This document shows, in pieces, positions 47,230 through 59,029 of a stretch of 64,000 nucleotides of DNA. The notes beneath the pieces were generated by a model. It was given only the letters and a program-made list of their open reading frames with translations. It ran no database searches and was not told where the DNA came from. The DNA comes from Plantago ovata (Eukaryota > Streptophyta > Magnoliopsida > Lamiales > Plantaginaceae), in assembly GCA_028274465.1 (NCBI GenBank), contig CM051455.1:47447129-47511128 (forward strand). The letters are read 5' to 3'. Position 1 is the first letter of the stretch. Each line of letters begins with the position of its first letter. The position numbers and the translations under genes are program-made.

Positions 47230-47500
47230 GTTTGGGCCGAGTTTCAGGTTCGGTATCATTCCATTCGGCCCAAACGGAGAGAATATCAATTAGGCGGTTG
47301 GGCCACACCTTTATATGTGGTTCAATTTTTTGGGACAATAGTGAATACAATGTTGCTCGATTTTCGATTAAAAAATAAATTGTTTCGTCCATATTGTTCC
47401 CTAAATATCTTAAAGGGTGATTATAGGGTGAATCTAAATAAAAACCTTGGTGGTTACACTCATATTTTATAACGAGTGAGTGGACAAATGGCGACAATGT
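47230..47500 (+). repeat. Left part of the split repeat copy
   Basis: gggccacacctttatat, gaatacaatgttgctcgatt, agggtgaatctaaataa and gacaaatggcg appear here and, in the same order, at 52640-52980. Divergence is substantial (many substitutions and indels). It starts just upstream of the Arg/Ser-rich gene's first exon. Confidence 0.75.
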
Positions 47501-49375
47501 ATAAGGGATATACGAACATGTCTGGTGTCTACTTTCTCAATAACTCGATTAATTATCACCGACTTATCGTTGTACTCGTAAATTGTTATCATCACCGCAG
47601 TATATAATATTAGGAATTTGTCATGCAACGTCTGATAGTAAAATTTCATGATGTATTCGTATTGAATACCTTTGAATACAATTAAACTTTTGGATACATT
47701 TTGTAACATAGTTATAAGTTTCACTCGTACAAGTAAAGTATACTATGTGTCATTAAAATCCTAGTAATACTCATGAGAGATTATGTTTATTGTATTACTT
47801 TATATTAGCATACTTGGAAATGTCTCCAGGGACATAAGGAACACAAATTACATGTCTCTTTTCCTCCCCTTTAAGCGGAATACCCAAACATTTTCCACAC
47901 GTGTGTTATACAATTACGTGTGGAATACCCAAATATTTTCCACACAGATTGCATGTGGAATATCTAACACTTTCCGTTTACACACCAACCACATTATGAA
48001 CCCAAGACCATTTACCATTACTTACAATGTTAATATACGATTGGTTGTTCTTGGTGTATTTAAATTTATACCCATATACTTTATCAATTTATTTCTAAAA
48101 TGGCTAGCACCTCCGATGAATAATATCCATCACTACAATACCATCCACCCACAAATTAGACAACAAATCTCTCGTTTCAATATCTGGATTGCCATAATTG
48201 GGGGATTGGGACACATCAATACTATCTTCAACTAGGCGAAATTTTTTCAAAATGTTCCGCGTATGGCAACATCAAACCGCATATAAGTTTTTTGAAAAAT
48301 GAGAAAAATGTGAGTGTATGTAGTAAAGTGCATATCAATCATTATCTAGGTCTATAATAATTTTATTTAGATTTTCCACTAAAGGAAAGCATAATTTGCA
48401 CTAGTGATTGATATGCACATAATTCGACATTGCAAATTGTACATAGAGACACAAAGTTATATTTATAACCGTTAATTTGACCAGGTAGACTAAAGTAGGA
48501 GCAGTCTTATTTGATGTAAGATCACATAGAGTATTATGTCATTATTCATTTATTCTAGCCCATTAGTACATAAAAATAAAATAGTACAGTATTACGATAT
48601 TTTGGTATTATAGTCAAGATCTTCATGAATAATAATCTCAACAGAGGGACATTGAGAATCGAGTAGAGTATTAATTAGAATATGTAAACTCTAGCATTCT
48701 TTCTTGTGTTCTTTGTATTTTTTTTAACATTAAATTCGTAATCCCCATAAAATTTTGTTGTTTTAAAAAGAAAAAATTAGCATCTAATAAATAACAAGTG
48801 TAAGTGACCAGCTTTCGTTTCCACTAATCCACGCCAGTACACTCTAATACCCATAATTAATAAACTGTTATTTTCGTCTGAACAAAATTGAACGGAACTG
48901 AACAAATTGAACAGAACTGAATTAACTTAAACAGAATCGAGCTGAATTTATTTATAATATAAAATATAATTAAGCAAACATGAACTGAATGATCCTAAAC
49001 AGAATTGAACTGAATTAAACAGAACTGAATTGAATTTAAATTAATGGGTTTTCATGTAGGAAGAGAACATAGCCTAAAACATATTTAGTCAATTAACAAC
49101 CCACTAATTAATTCATTAATTCATGTAACAGAAAAATGTGACTAGTTAAATGCTATTTTAGCACGACAACTAGTAACGGCAGGAAACGCTAAAAATAGCA
49201 TTAATTAACAACTTTTGACTAAACGTTTGAGATGTAAAAATATTTATATTTTAATAACCAACATATGTATTTTGAGACATTACAACACTTGGAGCCTATA
49301 TATATTAGTAACCCCACAATACTACTATTTGCTAAGTAGAAGAAAGATAAGTTAGATTACTATCCGCATTAGAAA
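47501..49375. other. Non-coding part of the inserted segment
   Basis: AT-rich. Notable pieces are three spaced variants of tttccacac...gtgtggaatac near 47890-47965 and a degenerate gaacagaactgaattaa array at 48880-49040. No gene is supported; the 150-codon open frame at 47783-48235 has no recognisable features. Confidence 0.4.
48880..49040 (+). repeat. Degenerate GAACTGAATTAAACA repeat
   Basis: Variants such as gaacagaactgaattaa, aacagaattgaactgaatt and aaacagaactgaattgaatt recur about six times with irregular spacing. Confidence 0.7.
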
Positions 49376-49713
49376 ATGACTAAGTCTCTAACATTCTTCT
49401 TGGTTTTGCTCATCTCAGTTTCTCTAGTTTCATGTAAGAAATTGCTCCAAGTATTAGTCCAGTATTTTTTTATTTTTTCCCTTAATTGTTCTTGTACTTT
49501 TTCCCTAACAATTTTAAATTGGATGCAGGTGCAATGAGCTGCTCCATAGACGTGCAAGCTCCGTGCATTTTATCGGTACCCAGATTTCCCAAAGAGTGCT
49601 TAAAACCTTGCGCGCGCGCTTTCAAAGGCACGGGGAAGGTTTTAACATCAACTGTTTGTAGAGTCGGTACTGGTCTTGTATCTCCTTCTTGTCATTGCTC
49701 TTACAAGTGCTAG
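49376..49713 (+). CDS. Defensin-like cysteine-rich secreted peptide
   Basis: Two exons, 49376-49433 and 49529-49713, with a 95-bp GT-AG phase-1 intron at the end of the signal peptide, the typical position in plant defensin-like and SCR/LCR genes. The 80-residue precursor begins MTKSLTFFLVLLISVSLVSC (signal peptide about 1-19). The mature part has eight cysteines spaced C-x7-C-x10-C-x3-C-x15-C-x10-C-x1-C-x3-C. The CxxxC and CxC pairs and the C-terminal Cys are those of the cysteine-stabilised alpha-beta fold. One extra Cys lies at the predicted cleavage site. Such peptides act outside the cell in defence or in cell-cell signalling, for example in pollination; the sequence does not show which. 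The frame is intact. The gene lies inside the ~2.6 kb that splits a diverged repeat (see findings). Confidence 0.85.
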
Positions 49714-50139
49714 GAAATTTAGTGATAACTTGCACACAAGTGATACATGACGTGTGAGAATTTGAATGATAAATAAAAATTATACATTTCCATTACTACG
49801 TGAAATATGAATTGATCGAATATCCATTATGTGTTCAATTCTTTGTGATAGTTGATTTTATATATTTCATTTGTATGAAAAGTTCATTAGAATTATTTTG
49901 ATTTTTATCACTATTTATCATCTCAGTGTAATGTATGTAACATCCCAAAATAAATAAATAAATGCTATTGTATTACTTCCTTATTATAAGGTAGAATTTC
50001 ATGAAATGTATGTGGGAGAGCTGATAAATGATAACAACTTCGGCAAGGATAGCAAGGAATATGGGTTGAGTTCAACCTATATAATGGATTGTATCGGACT
50101 TTATAAATTGCAATTACGAATTCCTGGAATAAAAAAAAA
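49714..50139. other. 3' flank of the defensin-like gene
   Basis: AT-rich, with the likely 3' UTR. The segment ends in an A10 run at about 50130-50140, directly before the resumed repeat. Confidence 0.4.
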
Positions 50140-50290
50140 AGTATTTGGAATTCATAATCGGTGCAAGAATTAAATTAAACTTGCAGTGAAAGATATTTAC
50201 CTCAACCCCATCCTAGCTAGTCCTTTATTAGCCTTCACACAACAATACATCCTTCACTTTGCGACCTTAAAGTGTATGGAAGCAACACAC
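50140..50290 (+). repeat. Right part of the split repeat copy
   Basis: atttggaattcataatcggt, gcaagaatt..aaacttgcagtgaaa, ttagccttcacacaacaata and catccttcac correspond to 53000-53100 (gatttggattaccataattg, aaacttgcaatgaaaag, tcggccttcacacatcaata). This is exactly the part that follows 47500's counterpart in the contiguous copy. Confidence 0.7.
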
Positions 50291-50619
50291 GGGTCAAAAA
50301 TTAAAAGACACTTTTTATTTTATTTTTGTGTGTGGGAATCAAGGGCAATCTTTTATCCCCTATTCCACATCATTTGGTTGATATGTATATGTGTAATTTG
50401 GTATGAAAGTATCAACTTTATTTCATAACTTTACAATCAATACAGTGTCATTGATTATTAGATCCATACGGGCTAAATCCTAGCCTATAGCGAAGCGTCA
50501 ACTTCAACTACATTATTTTATTTTACAAAGACAAAGAAATTCTTCTACAATATTCCACGATACAAATCACAAACTGTAACATTTTGCCAATTATGCATCA
50601 TCATCTAAACAACGAGTCC

Positions 50620-50964
50620 TCACATTTTGTTTGATATCATCCTCCAACTGCATACAAAACGACATCTGACTAAAAAGCTTGTTATTACCAGCGTTCCAGA
50701 GGGCATAAATCGTTTTTGTAAATGCCATCTTAGTTAGGAGCGCTTTTTGAGATTTTCCTAGCATGCTTTATCCATTCCAGTTCACCATTGAAAGCCATCG
50801 GTGTATGAGTAAGCTTCATCCAGCGAAGTAGTTTACTCCAGAGAATTTGCGTATATTTGCAACGGAAGAAAAGATATTGGACACTTTCATCCTCACCACA
50901 AAATACAGAAGAAATATCAGTACATACACCAAACCTGTTTAAGCGATCTCGTGTTCGTGTAATT
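50620..50964 (-). pseudogene. LINE zf-RVT remnant
   Basis: The minus strand reads RTRDRLNRFGVCTDISSVFC, then GEDESVQYLFFRCKYTQILW and LLRWMKLTH. This is the zinc-binding C-terminal segment of a plant LINE reverse transcriptase (C...C..E..HLFF-C-like pattern with H replaced by Y). Several stops follow. It is related to the segment at 54108-54365. Confidence 0.7.
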
Positions 50965-52045
50965 TGGAAAGTAGATATATTCTTCTGTTAGTAAATATAT
51001 TATCCAATTTTGCATCAATAGATATTTTACGTACCCATTCAATTTTATATTTTAACGTATAAGCACACGCATATGTAAAATTATGAGTGTGGTGATGCGT
51101 CAAATCAACGGTTTAAATTTGTTTGTAGCCAAAGGGCAGATGCTACTACACAAAAATAAAGACTTTAGAGTACATGAACTGATTAAGTTGTCTCTTAGTT
51201 TGTAATACCCAAATGCAAATTACGTATTGAGAGTGTAACACCCTTTTTATTTATCAACGAATTAAGATATAGTCAATTCGTGAACTTTAATTTGTAAAAA
51301 TGACGTTCACGACTTATTAAGAACTTAAACAGTGCATCGATGCAAAGTGCACTGACCGTTTGTGACATGAAATCCGTGAAGTTCATAAAAGTGAGGAAAA
51401 CTAAACGTGCAAGTCTTGCACCAAAACCGCGCTTAAACAAGGTTCTCAAGCGGTAAAACGATGCATGAGTCAAAATATAAAATGACGAATGATGGTGAAT
51501 GTAGGCCATGATCACTGATACGGAATGCCCGTCCTCGCTCCAAGTAGCTCGACCTTATCACCTGAAAATATTTAGAATTAAAGGGGCTAGCTAGTCAAAC
51601 CACCGACTAAGCAATTTCCATGCACGTGCCATGACCTAGAGGTTCTATCTTTGCGTCTTTACATCTTTTAGAATCTTGGATTAATGCAATGCAAACTAAA
51701 CTATAACTTGATTGGACTAGGCTTAAAACATGACTTATCTTGACTTGAAACATGACTTGACTTGATATTTGATACTTAACATGATTCTTGACTATTAATC
51801 GTGAGCTCACTTGGCATCGTAGGTTCCATCGTCGCCTATGGGCCATCCATGACATGAGTTTTGGTCGGAGTACAAGTACCCCTCCCAGTCGTGAATTTCA
51901 TGATTAACATGAATACCATGAATTTCATGATAGCATGAATTTCATGATTAGCATGAATACCGTGAATAGCTTGACATGGCCACATGGTGCTAAGGTTGCG
52001 AGCCCGTTAATTATTCCGTGATTAATCTTGAACTTTGCTTTGTGT
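50965..52045. other. Intergenic, short local repeats
   Basis: No gene. At 51890-51980 a catgaatttcatgattagcatgaataccgtg-type motif recurs four times with period about 24-30 (units such as catgaatttcatgattaaca). Confidence 0.4.
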
Positions 52046-52580
52046 CTTATAGGGCTGTTAACGAGTCGAGTCGATATGATCGTTGGCTCTATCGATCAAT
52101 GATCGTCAGAAATACAGGGCTGATCATGGTCGACTCGTGATCGTCGAGCTTCACAAAATTGTGATCGTGGTCGGCTCGTGAATGATCATATTGATCGCGA
52201 GCTGATCACGATCGCGACCGCTCGGCTCGTTAAAGCACGAAAATTAGCTTTTTTAATATGTAAATTTGTCGATCATAAATACATTCTATTACAAACACTA
52301 CCAAAATAAGACTAACATAAATTCAATGTAAATAAGATAGATTCGAATGTTGTTGGACACAATCAGGTTAAGATATGTATATATATAATCATAATAATAA
52401 ATAATAAGAATAATAAAAAATAAATATAAAGTAAATTAATTATTGATCACGATCTGATCGCGAGCTTTCGATCACTTCTTCAAGGTGACCGATTCATGAT
52501 CAAAATGAGTCGATCATGATCACGATCAAGCTCGCGTTGACGGATCTCGATCACAATCCGAGCTTTGGCAAAATCTATAT
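52046..52580. mobile_element. GATC-rich palindromic element
   Basis: Both flanks of an AT-rich core (52250-52440) are dense in gatcacgatc, gatcatgatc, gagccgagc and gctcgtgatcg, and can pair with each other. The left end gggctgttaacgagtcgagt resembles hAT-type termini (TAGGGCTGTTAACGAG). The right end lies near ccgagctttggc. Target duplication not found. Confidence 0.5.
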
Positions 52581-53150
52581 CAGGTTTGGCATCATTCGAC
52601 CCAAAATGAGGGAATATCAAATGATCTAAATTCGAGGAAAATTCTTGGGAGCTCGGGCCACACCTTTATATATCATGAATGATATTGGGTTTTTTTCTAT
52701 TTTTTTCTTGGCAGCTCCTCGGGTCATTGTAATTAAATTCAACATACACATAACTTTATCGGTGAGTTTATGGGGAAATGATATAGGCGTGGCAATTTAT
52801 GTTTATAAAAGAAAAAAGGATAATAAGATGAATACAATGTTGCTCGATTTAATATAAAAACAAATTGTTTCATCAATTGTTCCCCTAACTATCTTATAGG
52901 GTGAATCTAAATAAATCCATAAATCATAATGGTTAGGTTATTCATATATTTATAATGTGTGAGTTGACAAATGGCGGCATGATATTATAAGAAAATGGGA
53001 TTTGGATTACCATAATTGATGCAAGATATCAAACTTGCAATGAAAAGTCATTCACCACAACCTCGCCATATACATTTTATCGGCCTTCACACATCAATAC
53101 ATCACTCGCTTGGTTACCCGTCACTTCCAAAGTTTATGGGCATCAAGCCC
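52580..53150 (+). repeat. Contiguous copy of the repeat split at 47.5-50.1 kb
   Basis: Carries in one piece the sequence found separately at 47230-47500 and 50140-50290. The join here (gacaaatggcggcatgatat, then tataagaaaatgggatttgg) marks the place where the other copy is interrupted. Confidence 0.75.
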
Positions 53151-53673
53151 ATTTAGATTTAGTAAGAATGAAACAGAATTCAAAATACACCATCTTTTCT
53201 CTTTTCTACTACATCAGTTTTTCATTTAACATAACCCAAACACTACCAACCCTCTCCAGGAGTTGGAATAACCCAACAAAATTCACAATTTAATTTATTT
53301 CCTAATTTACTTTTTAAACTCATTCTTTATTTCATTATTTTTTCTCATTTCTTTTTTTAAACTCATTCTTTATTTCATTTTAACACCACTGGTTAATAAA
53401 AATAACATCACATTATTTTAAAACTTAAATATTTGATAAATAAAAATTACAAAAAAAAAAAAAAAATTAAAAACATATTAGTCGAAACTAAAACTACCAC
53501 GATAACATAAAATACTACTTATTACATAAAAATACTACTTACTTCTTTTCGTTAATGCTTAAAATTCACGTGCGTCATTGTACTCGATCATATCAACTTC
53601 ACTAACCTTGCTCCTTCCTCCACCTTACTTTGGTACTTCTTCACAACTTTGAACATTCTCGACCTCGCTATAG
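53151..53673. other. AT-rich intergenic DNA
   Basis: Contains a direct repeat of about 40 bp (ttaaactcattctttatttc at about 53315 and 53360) and an A16 run near 53451. No gene. Confidence 0.4.
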
Positions 53674-53850
53674 CTTGAAAGAGGCGACTATGAGCAAGTG
53701 GATGACTATTTCGTTGTACCTCAACACGATATTCTATATACATGGAAGAATTTTGTGAAAACTAGAATGAAGTCAACTGATCCTGGTGGGGATGTATTAT
53801 TGCAAAAGGATTTGATCGAACTAACGTGGCAAAAGCATGGAGTTGAATGA
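53674..53850 (+). pseudogene. Unassigned C-terminal coding fragment
   Basis: An open frame of 58 codons without a start reads LERGDYEQVDDYFVVPQHDI, then LYTWKNFVKTRMKS, DPGGDVLLQKDLIEL and TWQKHGVE before a stop. Composition and the well-formed helix-like C terminus suggest the end of a real protein, but I do not recognise it and no upstream exon is evident. It ends only 16 bp before the LINE target site at 53867. Confidence 0.4.
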
Positions 53851-54107
53851 TGGTAGAGTTAGTTTTGAAGTAAGTGTCTTGATTTTTTTTTTAAATTCTC
53901 ATGTATTATTATTATAAAGTTATCATCTATTCTGATTTTAAATTTCGTTGTAAATATTTCGTTTAAGTATCAAAGTTTAAATTTGAAATAACATTGGTAT
54001 ATAATTTTAAAGAACATAAAATCGAAGATCAATCTTTTGTTTCACATCAAAACTCACATTGTTGCGTTCTCTCCAAATATGATATACAGTCTCAGCAAGT
54101 CCTAATC

Positions 54108-54365
54108 TCAACAATCTGCATTTATACTCTTCCCCTTTGTGTTCGCAATCAACCACGATAGTTCATCTTTCCATTCTTGCCCCCTGTGATTAATGCGCAA
54201 CCAATGAAGCATGTCTCTCCAGACTTGCTGTGTGACTGTACATTTGAAGAATAAATGATCCATTGTTTCCACTTCACCACATAATACATAATTTCCATCT
54301 ACTTGCGCACCAAACTTCAACCTCCTGTCCTTTGTAAACAGGCGGTATTGGCACCCCATCCACAA
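54108..54365 (-). pseudogene. zf-RVT segment of the large LINE
   Basis: Reads CQYRLFTKDRRLKFGAQVDG, then YVLCGEVETMDHLFFKC (C-x..E..HLFF-C zinc-binding pattern) and WRDMLHWLRINH. This is the conserved C-terminal region of plant LINE polymerases. Confidence 0.8.
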
Positions 54366-56803
54366 GATAAAAAGTGCTCTAGGTCGTGCTTTATTATCAT
54401 AAAAAAGCTTATACCAACCGACCTTACTCTTTTCTCCTCTGAAGCCTTGATAAATTTTTCTGGTAATGAACCTTCTAGTCGTAATAGCAGCCTGCCCCCT
54501 TGATTGCTATTCAATTCTTCTCTAAGCTTGAAGATAGATTTTACTATCCATGAACAATTCTGGCCCGGGCTGAAGCTCTCTATATCATCACTCTTAAGTA
54601 GTAACTATGTAGCCACCGACCCATAATTTGTCAGACTTCATGGCAATATTCCAGAGAAGCTTGGCTATAGTTGCTTTGTTCCATTCTTCTAAAGAGATGA
54701 GATTTAAACCACATACACTCTAGCATCACAGACATGGTCACATGCTATAGGGGCTTTTCTTCTTGCGAAGTCTTTGCCAGTCCATAGAAATGTTCGACAT
54801 ATGGACTCAATCTTGTGAAGAACAACTTTAGGAACAGGGAACGCCTGTAGCCATAATTAGCAGATGCAAAAAAACACTTCTAATAATCTGAACTCGTCCA
54901 GCATAGCTAAGTAGCTTACTGCTCCAGTGTTTAATTCTTGCCAGAATTTTATCAAGAAGAGGCGTATATGCAGCCATTTTCAATTTCTTATATTCAGTGG
55001 CACGCCTAGATACTTCACAGGTAATTCTCCTTTCTCAAAACCTGACATCTCCAAATTGCTTCCATAGTTTCTGGATCAGTTCCACCAAATAAACCCTACA
55101 CTTAGTGGGACTCGCTTTTAAACCAGTTTGCAGCAGAAAACTGAGAAAAAACCTCCATCATGAGCCTACTGACGCCACAGCCCCTCTACATAGTAACATC
55201 AAATCATCCGCAAAACATAAATTGTAATGCCCAAACCTTCACACTTTGGGTGGAAGTTAAAATCAGGGTTCACTTCAAGTCTTGCAAAACCTGTGCAGAT
55301 ATGCATAATAATTACAAGAGAGGGGAAAATTGGGTCCCCCCTGCCTCAGAGCTCTCTTAGCAGGTAAGACTCTCGAAGGTGTTTTTCATTCACACAATAT
55401 TTGTGTGAAACAGTGGAGACACATAGCATAATCCATTAAGAAATATACTATAATCCCAATGTCCTTCAAAAAAATCAGGCAGCCCACTCTACAGTGTCAT
55501 ACGCTTTATGGATATCCATTTGTATAAGACATCTCGGAGATACCCCTTTCGATTATATCCTTTCACCATTTCCTGAGCCAAAAAGATGTTATCATGGATA
55601 GTTTTCCCCGGAAGGAAAGCTGACTGGCTATCATCTACCACCCTCATTTATAACTTTGCCAAGTCTGTCAGTAAGGATTTTGGTGATGATTTTCAGATAG
55701 TGTGCAACACAAAATGTGGTCTCATGTCCTTACCGTCCTTGGCATCATTGACTTAGGATTAATGTAACAAGGTTGGCAATTTACAGCCTGTACATCTCCC
55801 ATTTTATGAAAAAATCTTGTACTGCCTTGATTCACATCTCCTTTCACCACACGCAACAAGGGTTTCTTGAAAAAACAAAGCATGAACCCATCTATTCCGG
55901 GGCCTTTAAATTTTCAATTCCGTTTAAAGCTGCCCATATTTCTTTTCATCAACTGGCTGTAAACGCCAAAGCCAAATCGCTAGACAAATTTTCCCTCTTG
56001 AATGACTGGAAACATAAACCCCTTGCATTTATTAGCCGCTTTACCAATCAAACTGTGTAGAAAGAAATAATTTCATCTTCTATTGCTCCTGTTTGTAAGA
56101 ATCTCTCCAGATTTAGAAACCAGCTTGTGGATCCCATTCTATCTATTCTTCTCTTTGATAGACGCAAAGAAGTAAGCATTATTATGATCCCCTAACTGAA
56201 GCCAATTTCTTTTGACTTTTGCTGCAAAACAGCCTCCTCAACTTGATGAAACGTATCAATTTCTCCTTACATTCCCTAACTTCATTCAACAAAATGGGGT
56301 TAAATAAATCTTGTTGCACTTACCTTGAGCTCTTTCTAGTTGAATCTCAGCATCCTTTACTTGCGCAGAAACTGAGAGTATTGTTTTGCCATCCCCCTCA
56401 TAGGTGCTTGCAGTCTTTTCAATTTCATCCATAGAGTAAACATTGTTGTCCCTTTCTCCACTGGTTGTATCCAACTATCTTCCACAACCTGCCGAAAAGA
56501 GACATCCCTCGCCACTACATTCAAGAATCTAAAACATAGAATAGGTAGGAATCCGTGATACTCCCTTTGCCCAATATAGCAGCATGATCAAATGTCCCAA
56601 ACTGAGTTACCTCAAAAGTATATCATCAAATTTAAGATGCCACTCAGCATTTGCCCAAGACTCCATCAATTCTAGAGTATATCAAACATTAGGACCATGT
56701 GAAATGAGGCCAAGACTTTTTGTACCTCATGTAGTCCCACACTTGCCATCATATTCTCCAAATCTTCAAATTCATGATGCATGACTGTATTGCCACCATC
56801 CTG

Positions 56804-57019
56804 TCATCTAGATGAAGAACGTTGTTGAAGTCCCCTACAGCAACCTTGGCCCTGTAAACCAGAAGCTACCTGAAGTTCAATATTTGACCACAATCTTCGT
56901 CTCTGCTCCAACGTATTTTGAGCATAGATTGTTGTCATCCAAAACATGAAGTCACCTTTTAAATCCGAAACTTTCATATGTATAAATTGAGCAGATTGCT
57001 CCATCATAAACACCTGCAC
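56804..57019 (-). pseudogene. Endonuclease segment of the large LINE
   Basis: Contains FMFWMTTIYAQNTLEQRRRL followed by W, which fits the T-x-x-Y-A...R..LW segment of the exonuclease/endonuclease/phosphatase fold in plant LINEs. The frame is interrupted soon after. Confidence 0.7.
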
Positions 57020-57907
57020 CTTTCTTGGATCCCAAATACACCAAATTCTCCATACGGATGTGCCCTATAATTATCATAATAACACCAAAAAGAGCCCAAT
57101 CTATCCCTTATTTTTTTTGTTTTGATCGTTAACCTCTAGTCTTACTAGTATAGCAGTGTCACACTTTATTTTTTAGAGATAGGAGCTAACCTCTCTGCGC
57201 CTTGCTACACTATTCATGCCCTACGTTCCAAGAAAGTATCATGGAACATGGTTTGTTCCCCCAAAACACGATCTCCAGTCCTTAAGGGGAAAATCCATTT
57301 TGCTGAGACACTTCAATGCACCAAACTGTATATCATTCACCATTCTGTCCTCTTTTCTGGATTTTTCCAGCACTAACCTGCGTCCAACCCTCTCCAGGTG
57401 GTGCCAAAAGAGAAGAACCATGTGAGTGTAACAGTAGCTGATATTTGCAGAGTGCTAGTATCCTGTACTATGGATATTTGCAAATTCCCAGTATCTTGTA
57501 CAATCTCCCTTGTAATGACTTGTACCTGCCACTGGATTAGTACTAGAGAAGCCTCCCCAGTCCCAACCTTATCAGCATTATTCCCATTAGTGTCTGTCAG
57601 AATATGAACCTCCCGGACTTCACCATGTTTGTTGTCAGGAGGTTTTTGGTGCCACTGCTTCTTATTCTTACCTGTTGCTGTTGCTGCTTGTTCTTCTTTA
57701 ACTCACAGTCATGCCCTATCTTTAAACACTTATACAATATTGTGGCCTCCCTTCATACATATTTTTTGCCGGATTTTCTCCAGAGTATTACGATAGGAAA
57801 TACTCTTTTAGAGTTGTGATACATCCACATCCACCATAATTCGTGCATAAGAGGACTCTGAGTTTCTTCGATGTACATCATGTGTCACAGATGGAGTTCC
57901 AATAGTG

Positions 57908-58201
57908 CTAGCTATTTTCCGTATGCCTTTCTCCTCCCCAAAACACCACTGGCAGATGTGGAAAATTAACCCACAGAGGTACAACTTTTAACTCCTCAGA
58001 CAAAGTAAAACCAGGTTCCCATTTCTTAAGAAACATAGCCTTCCCATAAATGGAATATGGCTCCCTTGTGAACACTTCCTCCCTGTCTTCTATACTCTTA
58101 AATTTCAGCATAAAATAGTCAGTATCATGGTAAAACAGTTCAGGCATAGATACAGTATTCCAAACTCTTTCAATGAACAATCGTACAATATTTAGTGTCA
58201 A
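57908..58201 (-). pseudogene. DUF4283-type segment of the large LINE
   Basis: Reads YFMLKFKSIEDREEVFTREP, then YSIYGKAMFLKKWEPGF and VPLWVNFPHLP, which are hallmark strings of the DUF4283 domain in the first part of plant LINE proteins. The following zinc knuckle (C-L-K-I-G-H-D-C) is found at about 57680-57730 in another frame. Confidence 0.82.
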
Positions 58202-58888
58202 AAATCATCATCCAACATACATGATCAGAGTAGTACTCCAAATTCAACTTCAGAAGCTATATCATCTTCATCTATTACCACTTCTACCTCACCATCATAA
58301 TTTCAGGGGGGTAAATCCAACAGTACTACCATGAGAGGGTAATCGATTACCTGTGATAACTCTGTATCTGCTGCTCAGAACCAACAATTTCCTTCCCTTT
58401 CAGCGCACCAATATCTTCCCCCTCCTTTTCTGACCGAAACCTAGACGTCTCATTAACCCGAACCATATTACATGCGGCGGAGATCTACTACCAGTAGGCG
58501 ATTCAGCACGAGCAGATTCCCCTTCTTCAATCGATTTCTCCTTTTCCTTTTTTGTTAACACCGTACGAATATGTAGTTGAGACCTAGTTTGCATCGTCAT
58601 CACGGCAAAGAAGACTGCGTGCCTGCCTTTTTTCCCGGCGGCCGGCCCACGCGCCGCGTTGCCATTTTTTCCGATTACACCCTGACTACGTGAAAATCGC
58701 ACACAGTAGAAGGTCTCAACGTTTTGTATCACTTCGGAAGTAAATATCTTATATTACCAGTCAATATTTTACCCACATTTGTACCGATAGATACGTCACC
58801 CATTCAATTTTAAATTTTAACGGATATGAAATCACATGCATATAAAGTTTATGGGTGACGTTACATAACTTCCATAAATTATTCATAT

Positions 58889-58915
58889 CTAGCAAATACC
58901 CGTCGAAATTCGACA
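58889..58915 (-). other. Helitron-like 3' terminus (first)
   Basis: The minus strand reads cctgtcgaatttcgacggg (a hairpin of 7-9 pairs), six bases, then CTAG. A hairpin shortly before a terminal CTRR is the Helitron 3' signature. The following base is A rather than the usual T, which lowers confidence. Confidence 0.45.
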
Positions 58916-59029
58916 GGAAATAGTAAATTCACAAATAAATAATTTTATGAAAGTCAATTAAAAAGATGTAATGATCTTCTCATTGGTTTAATAGTCCCAT
59001 ACATTTTATCATTATTTAACTCAAAAAAT

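Larger units (their letters stand above)
53867..58750 (-). mobile_element. Nearly full-length LINE, decayed
   Basis: About 4.86 kb between gaagtaagtgtctt (53867-53880) and gaagtaaatatctt (58737-58750), a probable 14-bp target duplication with two mismatches. A T run (poly(A) of the minus strand) follows the left one directly. Reading the minus strand 5' to 3': a charged start region (58732-58400), a DUF4283-type segment (58201-57908), a zinc knuckle (about 57730-57660), endonuclease-like pieces, reverse transcriptase remnants and a terminal zf-RVT segment (54365-54108). Order and size match plant L1-type elements. Frames are broken many times, so it is inactive. Confidence 0.85.

Noticed and set aside
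47783-48235. 150-codon plus-strand frame
   Set aside because: AT-rich, Ile/Asn/Phe-dominated composition, no recognisable domain or splice context; likely chance.
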